Source: Laguncularia racemosa
Lineage: Eukaryota; Streptophyta; Magnoliopsida; Myrtales; Combretaceae
Direction of reading: 5' to 3'
Assembly: GCA_037954665.1 (NCBI GenBank)
Contig: JBBMOL010000134.1
Span: 1,612,001 to 1,676,000, forward strand
DNA: 64,000 nt
Shown: in pieces, positions 57,400-64,000 of the stretch
How the letters are laid out: every line of letters begins with the position of its first letter
How positions within the stretch are numbered: position 1 is the first letter of the stretch
Notes under the pieces: model-generated
What the model was told of the DNA's origin: nothing
Seen by the model: only the letters and a program-made list of their open reading frames with translations
Databases searched by the model: none
Position numbers and translations under genes: made by a program

Positions 57400-59620
57400 A
57401 AGGAAGAGGGGCCAAAAGTGATCATAGAAAAAGGAGGGAGTGGCTAACCATGGTTAATTTTGAATATTGTTGATATTGTCTTGAGAGGCTTATCCATTGG
57501 ATGCTGTCCTTAGCTGACTCAGCTACCTGTTTTTATGGATAGGCTTAACTTTCTTGCTATGCCCCACAATTTCTTCTTCCATAAATGCAGGTGCTTGTGC
57601 ACCATGTTACAGCAAGTTCACTTAATTTGATGCTGTAACGTTTTTAGATTAAGATATATGAAAGATAGGTCCTTTGTTGGATTCTAAGATATGATCGATT
57701 AATCAATGTCTTGGGAATTTTTCAACTTGTATACTCCTCATCTAAAGGTTAGCGCCGTGACTTGCTAATCTAAAATTTAAACTTATAAACTTGATGCAGA
57801 CTTATTGCTTAACAATGGAGAGAGGATTACCCTTTTTCATTTATATTTTTTAGTGGCCAATTGATGACGTTGATTGCTGTTAAAAATGTGTCAAACTGAG
57901 ACAAGGGGACCCGTAATCTGATTGCTCTAATGTTTCCATATTAGTGAGCATGTTTCCTATTAAAGCTGAGCAGAAACCTTTTTCCTTTTAATTCTTAGGA
58001 AGAGAACAGCAATAAAAAAATAATTGGATAAGAGATTGGGAGAACTAAGCACTCAGAAATCAATGTAGGAAATGACATCATTACCCGAAAACTGTATAGC
58101 TTGTAGATAAAATTATCGCAAAGTTTCTTTTAAATTTAGCATGATATGACTCTGAAATCTAAGTTCTAAGCATCGTCTTTTAACTCTATATTCAATTAAT
58201 TGCACATAGTGGGTTCACATAGTTGCTTATATTTATCATATGCATTGCAATGGAATCTTCAATAGTTGTTATATCATTAAGAGTGCAGAATTCTTGTTTA
58301 TAAACCTGAATTACTCGAGTCTTGATGGAGAAATAGTAAGACATCAAATATGATACTAACTTGGTTTTTAGCAATAATCGGAATGATATTATAATAAGCA
58401 AGCCAATATAACAAATAGTCAGCAGCTAATGGCTTCCACACACTATAAGTTAACATCTAGGTGTCAATTTGTTGCTCTTCTTTTGAGGATTTTCTTAGAT
58501 GGACCTGGTTCGTTCGGGCCTATTAGAAAATAGCACTTACATTATATGCATAGTACTCGTATTATGATCCAGTGGAGTCTGGAGTTTCCCTCCCTTTAAC
58601 TCCTGGAAAAAAAAAAAAAACAGCTAATAAAAAGCAGAACATAATAAATTTCTGTGGCAATCAGGTTTTCACTCATTCTTTTAAGAATCCTGTTCTTCCT
58701 TTGACTGCCACAAAATTCCTATGGAGCCTCTTTTTTTTTTTTTTTTAAATCATCGAATCAGTCTACTCCACAAATAAAATTGAAGAGACAGTGAGGCTTT
58801 TTTAAAATGGGTGTCAATGTCCTAGCTTCCTTTCATAAGAAATGTGGTCAGTTTGTCATCTGGTTTTCTTTTAGTTGCTATATGTTTGCCAGACAATTAA
58901 ACAATGAATATGTGTAGGGTCAGAACATGATACCCTGGATCCAGGAGATCTCATTGTTTAACTATTCTGGCATTATTCAAATGCATTTTTTAATAGCTGG
59001 TTAAACAACTTTCTATAGATAAAATGATGTGGTTGTTGACATTGCAATTCTTAAAAACTTTTGATAGCAACATTAGCAGTAAATTAATATTAAAAAGCCG
59101 ACAACATTCTATTCATTGTGGGATCGAGTGTTCCGTTTAAGTAATGCGATTGATTCTGAAATCTTCCAACGACAGAAGTTCAAATTGTTTTCAGAACCCC
59201 TGTGTGGCGCAGGCGGTGAGACTAATATGCAGATTCATATTACAGCATTACTGGTCTTGTTATCCTAATTGCTTGAGGAAATCAAATCCGAGACACCACA
59301 CGGTGTGTTGTAATTTCTTCTTGAAAATTCAGGACTGTTAGATTCTTCTAAATTTTATCTACTTCCAGTCTATAAATAAAATGAATTTTAACGTTACGTT
59401 TAGTTCACTAGAAAGAAATGAAGTGGTTTCCTTTCCATCGCCAATGAGTGATACGAAATACTGCACCATGAATGCTTCCTGATCTTGTTGACATGTGCTT
59501 TTCCTGGAAGCAGGTGAAAGTCAACGTTCAACAGCACTGGAAAACACCTTGTCTGAACTTGTGAGTTTCCTGCCAGTGCCGATCATCTTCTGTAGACTCG
59601 TCCGGGTTGCAGGATTGGAC
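57400..59620. other. spacer, no gene seen
   Basis: Contains a poly-A run near 58606-58620 and a poly-T run near 58731-58746. A GTGTGGCGCAGGCGGTGAGA phrase near 59200-59219 resembles box A of a tRNA-derived SINE, but no reliable box B follows at the right distance. No coding frame recognised. Confidence 0.55.
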
Positions 59621-59622
59621 TC

Positions 59623-59955
59623 TGTTGATAGAAAAAAAAAAAAAAAAGGAAAGGCAAAACAACCAGGGAACAGAGCAACAGCCAGCTACCAAGCAAAAGA
59701 GAAAAGGGAAGCAAAAATAATTCGCAACAAAACAGAGGAAGAAGGTCTGCAACTTTATTAATTGATTTTGATCTTGTATACATAAACAAAGTTTGGTACT
59801 CAGACTTTCTTGATTGATGGGAAGTTTGTCCATCAAACTAAGTCAAAAGTTAAGCTCTCCCATACTTAACAACAGCAAAAGTTATGGGGACATCAGATTT
59901 CTGAAAAAAAAAAAATACAAACAGTAGCAGCAGCAGGTCAACAATATCACCAACA
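59623..59955 (-). mobile_element. putative 3' LTR of copia element 2
   Basis: On the minus strand the segment starts TGTTGGTGATATTG (an alternative start, TGTTGACCTGC, is 12 bp further on) and ends TTTTCTATCAACA at 59623, giving the TGTTG...CAACA ends usual for copia LTRs. It follows the Pol stop by about 60 bp and contains an AATAAA at about 59754-59759, suitable as the LTR poly(A) signal. No classic polypurine tract is evident and the matching 5' LTR is outside the window, so the borders are provisional. Confidence 0.45.
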
Positions 59956-60011
59956 GCAGCATGTTTTCTTACAGCAACGTTGGAAACTGATCTACAATGG
60001 AGGAGCCCTAG

Positions 60012-60494
60012 TTACTTCTGGTTGCAGCAACAACACTCTTTCATGATGCAAGAAACGTTGCATACACCAAGACATGATTGGAGGAGTTTAAATAGTAGCT
60101 TTTGCAAGGCCTTCGTGGAGATATCAGCCACTTGATCATTTCCATTGCAATGCTTGATCTGGACTTCATTTTCTTTTTCTGCTTCACGAATTGTATGAAA
60201 CTTAATCTTGATGTGTTTGGTCTTGCCATGGAACACCAGATTCTTTACCATGGCCACAGTAGATTTGTTGTCACACAAGATCTTAGTTGGCTTCTTTTGT
60301 TCAAATCCTAAATCAATCAACACTTTACTCAACCAAATAGCTTGGTTGACAGCTATAGAAGCCGCAATGTACTCTGCCTCCACAGTTAATTGCATGATGG
60401 CGGTTTGCTTCTTCATTCCACAATAGCCCGACATGCTCTTCATGTGCTCATCTGTTCCAGCCCAATCACTATCCAAAAAACCCAACAAATTCAT
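60012..60494 (-). pseudogene. copia RNase H (element 2)
   Basis: A 160-codon open part starting MNLLGFLDSDWAGTDEHMKS, straight after a TAA. RNase H blocks are well kept: DSDWAG, VEAEYIAAS, LCDNKSTVAMVKN, HGKTKHIKIKFHTIREAE and DQVADISTKALQ. The acidic catalytic residues in these blocks are all present, unlike in copia element 1. The end, LGVCNVSCIMKECCC, matches the 'LGV...KEECC' finish of many plant copia Pol proteins. It belongs to the long broken polyprotein reaching past 64000. Confidence 0.9.
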
Positions 60495-61517
60495 TTAATT
60501 TGATCTCTTATAGAATAAACCAAAGTCACAAGTGCCATGGATGTATCTCAATACTCGTTTAGCAGCTACAAAATGAAACTCTGATGGAGCATTCATGAAT
60601 CTCGACAACAAACTTGTGGCAAACAAGATGTCTAGTCTTGAATTTGATAGATATAGTAGCGAACTAACTAAGCTTCCATAATATGAGACTTCTGCTGGTC
60701 GTGATCCATCAGATTTCTTCAACTTCTCACTATGAAAAGCTAGAGTGCTCACTGGTTTAGCTTTATCAAGCTTGAACTTCTTCAACAATTCTCAAGCATA
60801 CTTGGTTTGTGAAACAATGATCCCAAGTTTACTTTGAACCGCTTCCATTCCAAGGAAATAATACATCTTTCCTAAGTCGTTCATCTTAAATTTTTGTTGC
60901 AACTTCAACTTGAACTCTGCAATGAACCTCAAGTTGCTTCTAGTTACGAGGATATCATTCACATAGATGGAGACAATTATGATGTCACTTTGTTGATGCC
61001 TCACATATAAGGTTGCTTCATTCAAGCTCCTCACAAAACCTTCATTCGACACATAATCATTTATTTTTGTGTACTAGGCCCTTGGTGCCTGTTTCAAATC
61101 GTAGAGTGCCTTCTTCAATAGCAATATGCAATCACATCCATCTGTGAAACTTTGTGGTTGCTTGACAAAAACTTGCTCCTCTAAGATGCCATTTAGGAAA
61201 CTTGACTTGACATTTAGTTGGTAGACTTCCCGTCCATTGCTTATAACCAAAGCAAAGAGTAATCTGATTGTGTCGAACCTTGCAACAAGTGTGAATTTTT
61301 TTGAAAAATCTACTTCATATCGCTGCACAAACCCTTTCACAACTGGCCTTGCTTTATGCTTGTTGATGGGGCCATCTGGATTCAATTTCAGTTTAAACAT
61401 CCATTTCGTTCCAATTACTTGCTTGTCAGCTAGTCTAGGAGTTAGGATCCATGTGGCATTCTTAGCAATCATCCTCAATTCCTCTTCCATTGTAGCTCTC
61501 CATTCCAGAATCTTCAA
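60495..61517 (-). pseudogene. copia reverse transcriptase (element 2)
   Basis: Three consecutive frames with stops between them. 61517-61074: MKILEWRATMEEELRMIAKN, KWMFKLKLNPDGPINKHKAR, FVQRYEVDFSKKFTLVARFD, QLNVKSSFLNG (usually 'qlDVksAFLNG', so the catalytic Asp is changed to Asn) and KKALYDLKQAPRA. 61052-60792: YVNDILVTRSN (usually YVDD, again Asp to Asn) and MNDLGKMYYFLGMEAVQ. 60788-60495: VSYYGSLVSSLLYLSNSRLD and VLRYIHGTCDFGLFY. With two active-site Asp lost plus stops, the polymerase is dead. Confidence 0.9.
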
Positions 61518-62415
61518 AGCTTTGTATGGAATTGAGAGCTCTAAATAGGCAACATTGTATCAGTTGTAGATATCTTCCAAGGTTCTTGTTCCTCTAATTG
61601 CCTCTCCATTTTCTTCTTCTTCTACAGAATCCTAAAGATCAGTTTAAGGAAATTCATGAAATGGCTCGTGACTATCAGCTAGCTTAGGAGTCGACAAATC
61701 TATTTTGTCCCAATCTCACTCACTTCCTTCATCCACTTTTAAGCTTTTACTGATATTCACTTGCTTAGTGATTGGATTAAGGACTCTATAACCTTTCGAC
61801 TCACTGTTGTAGCCTACCAAAATTCCCTTCTCAGCCCTTTGATCTAACTTTCTTCTTTTCGCATCAGGAACTAGAGAGTAGTACACACTTCCAATAACTT
61901 TCAAATGTGATACACTAGGCTTAACTCCAAACCATACTTCAAATGGAGCTTTTTCCTTCATGGCCTTCGTCAACAGTTGGTTCTAAAGATACATGGCCAT
62001 GTTGATAGCTTTGGCCTAGGCATCTTGCCATGTTCATCACGGATTAGTTCTTTCTTTCGCTTACACCATTTTATTGAGGTGTATAAGTAACGGTGAATTG
62101 ATAATGGATCCCAGATTCTTCCAAATATTTCTTGAATTGATTTGATATATATTTGGTTTCATTATTAGATCTCAAACATTTGATCATGGAGCTGGATTGT
62201 GTTTCAACCAAGGCCTTAAATTTCTTAAACATGGTGAAGCCCTCTGATTTTAGTTTAAGAATAAATACCCAACAATATCATAAATAATCATCAACGAACA
62301 ACAAGAAATACTTGCTCCCATTATACAAAGAAATACTCATAGGCCCACACACATTTGAATGTATCAACTCTAATTTTTTGGTGGTTCTCTAAGCTTGGCA
62401 AACTAGAAATGAACC
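61518..62415 (-). pseudogene. copia integrase (element 2)
   Basis: The core is broken across frames but readable: IKCLRSNNETKYISNQFKKY (usually 'LRSDNG-Ey'), GIHYQFTVTYTPQ followed by a stop, NGVSERKN and VMNMARC near 62220-62030. The C-terminal part is open at 61973-61716: KAPFEVWFGVKPSVSHLKVI, GSVYYSLVPDAKRRKLDQRA and ILVGYNSESKGYRVLNP. The catalytic Asp of LRSDNG has become Asn. The stretch 61518-61715 is the poorly conserved linker to reverse transcriptase. Confidence 0.85.
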
Positions 62416-62943
62416 TTAGATAAATTTTCCATGCTGGGATGCATCACACATTCTGTTATCCTCTATCACATGCATCATTACCACAACCAAGTTCTTTTTA
62501 CTTAACAATTCTAGAGTCTTAAAATTTACATGCCCAAATCTCTTATGCCATAAGGATGTCTCTTCTTTAAGACTTAAACAAAAATCAACCTCAAACTTAT
62601 TCCAAACTAAAGGAAAACATCTTCTATTAATTTCAATAGAAAACAAAATTTGACCACTAGAATTGCTAACCTTGCATATCTTATTTTTAAATAGCACCAC
62701 ATAACCAATCTCTAACAACTGACCAATGAATAGCAAATTCAAATTTAAATAAAAAACATAGAGTACATTATCAATGATTTTTGTACCTAATACAGATTTA
62801 ACATGGACAACTCCTTTTCCTTCGACATTGATGAGTCTTCTATGTCCAAGCCTAAACTTAGAGGAGTAGCTTATATCAAGGTCTTCAAAACTACTTAGAT
62901 TGACTGTCATGTGATGTGTACGACCGAAATCCATTAGCCACAC
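62416..62943 (-). pseudogene. copia protease and GAG-pre-integrase (element 2)
   Basis: WLMDFGRTHHMT corresponds to the aspartic protease active site 'WliDSGctnHMt', where Ser-Gly after the catalytic Asp has become Phe-Gly. FRLGHRRLINVEGKGVVHVK and NVLYVFYLNLNLLFIGQLLE are the usual protease blocks. SLWHKRFGHVNFKTLELLSK is the GAG-pre-integrase H...H part, and MCDASQHGKFI is a damaged C-x2-C zinc knuckle (second Cys replaced). Open for 175 codons. Confidence 0.85.
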
Positions 62944-63999
62944 ATCTGGATTTTCAATGACAACACAACATCTAGCTACTCTAGTATGTTTTGCAGCTTC
63001 TATATGTTTTGCACTTTCAGTGTGTCTAATAGTTTATGTTTTCAGCAATTATGGTTGCCACGAATAAGCTTTTATTCCTCATGGTTTGTTTTCTTTGTTG
63101 CGGAAGTCGATTGCGCATGACCTTACTGGTCACATTTGGCTCCACACACCTTCTCAACATGGTTAAATTGCTTGCAACTTCTACATTGCACTCCAGGTCT
63201 GAACCAACAGTAATTTTCTGTGTGATTCATCTTCTTACAATAGGAGTAAGGTGGATATTTCTCTCTCTTATTTTTCCACTTGCCTTATTTCTTGACTTTC
63301 CCTTTTCTGTAAGTGACCTAGTTTCTTGATCCTCTTTCTTGTGGTTAGGTTGCTATAAGAGCTTTTTCACTTGCGTTTTCTTCTTCCTTAAATGCCTTCC
63401 TCTATTCCATAGCCAAGAGAGCATTAGTTAAATCAGCTAAGGTGATTTGCGACATATCCCAAGTGTCTTTAAGGGAGGAGATTTTTGCTTCAAAGTACTC
63501 GAGTAGAGTCACCATTATCTTCTCCACAACTCGTCTTTCTTCCAGCTACTCTCCTAACATTTTTATCTGGTTAATGGTCTTCATGATCCTATTAACGTAC
63601 TTCTTCACTTTTTTTGAGTCCTTCATCTTTAATAGCTCAAACTTCTTGCGTAGGTTGAAGACTTGCATTTGTCTTGTCTTCTCAGAGCCTTATTATTCCA
63701 TTTTTAACTTTTCCCAAGCTTCATGAGCTGATTCACAAGCTATAATCTTGGCAAAAATGGAGTTAGAGATGGCTGTGTGAATATAGGATAGCGCTCTTAG
63801 ACCTTTCGTAACATCCTCCTCATGTTATTTGATTTGTTGTAAGGTGTGCTTTTCCGTCAAGATGGGAATGGCTTTATCTTTTTTGACATATATCTATAGC
63901 CTAAGTCCTTTGAGATAAGCCTTCATCTTCACTGTCCACACATGATATTTTTCACAATTAAAGTAAGGAGGTGGAAGAGAAATAATAGAACTAGAAGCC
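62944..63999 (-). pseudogene. copia gag (element 2), cut by window edge
   Basis: Read from the right edge the minus strand gives ASSSIISLPPPYFNCEKYHV then WTVKMKAYLKGLRL, the standard plant copia gag start ('PPPyFnGeNYh-WavKMkaYLrgl'), broken by stops after LRL and after TLQQIK. It continues as HEEDVTKGLRALSYIHTAIS and IIACESAHEAWEKLKME. Near 63145-63215 two adjacent zinc knuckles are visible: a damaged one (YCKKMNHTENYC, first Cys lost) and an intact C-x2-C-x4-H-x4-C (CRSCKQFNHVEKVC). The start codon's T and G are the last two bases of the window; its A would be at 64001. Confidence 0.8.
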
Positions 64000-64000
64000 A

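Noticed and set aside
59195..59300. Possible SINE with box A GTGTGGCGCAGGCGG
   Set aside because: No reliable box B at the normal spacing; the later AAATCAAATCC phrase is about 80 bp away and unpaired.
60102..61548. Plus-strand frames within copia element 2
   Set aside because: They are antisense to clear Pol domains on the minus strand.

Overview
This looks like a gene-poor, AT-rich stretch of a flowering-plant nuclear genome, most likely a eudicot. The evidence is two plant-specific protein genes, remains of four plant transposon classes (Ty1/copia, Ty3/gypsy, hAT, Mutator), many A/T runs and microsatellites, and no bacterial-style operons. The species cannot be named from the sequence alone.

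Only two genes are convincing, both on the minus strand. At 17644-19632 there is an intact single-exon ARMADILLO REPEAT ONLY (ARO) gene of 662 aa, with a TATA box, a leader of roughly 370 nt and a short upstream ORF. At 56746-57099 there is a small J-domain gene of the chloroplast DnaJ11 type; its J domain and C-terminus are intact, but the region that should encode the plastid transit peptide carries two in-frame stops. From memory, the Arabidopsis counterparts (ARO3 At4g36030 and J11 At4g36040) are neighbours, so this pair may be an ancestral neighbourhood stretched to about 37 kb by transposons. A third, weaker candidate is a 107-codon ORF (50486-50809, minus) lying in one arm of a long imperfect inverted repeat (49789-50876); the other arm is a decayed mirror copy whose ATG has become GTG.

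Layout: 1-440 gypsy LTR/leader remnant; 0.4-5.8 kb AT-rich spacer with a tRNA-derived SINE relic; 5.8-8.8 kb decayed hAT transposase; 9.9-11.5 kb two diverged copies of one repeat; 11.5-17.5 kb spacer; 17.6-20.0 kb ARO gene; 21.1-22.4 kb Mutator transposase relic split by a MITE-like segment; 23.9-25.8 kb non-autonomous hAT-like element; 29.3-30.5 kb diverged direct duplication; 31.4-33.3 kb well-bounded non-autonomous hAT element with a perfect 8-bp target duplication; 40.4-43.9 kb 5'-truncated copia element between two ~300-bp direct repeats; 44-49.8 kb spacer; 49.8-50.9 kb inverted repeat; 52.0-53.8 kb mosaic of repeat fragments; 54-56.7 kb spacer; 56.7-57.4 kb DnaJ11-like gene; 59.6-64.0 kb a second, nearly full-length but broken copia element that leaves the window one base short of its gag start codon.

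Nothing here forms an operon or defence system. The most interesting loci are the mirror-image ORF (a possible hairpin/siRNA source), the DnaJ11 leader with its reading frame destroyed, and the truncated copia with an anomalously long flanking duplication.
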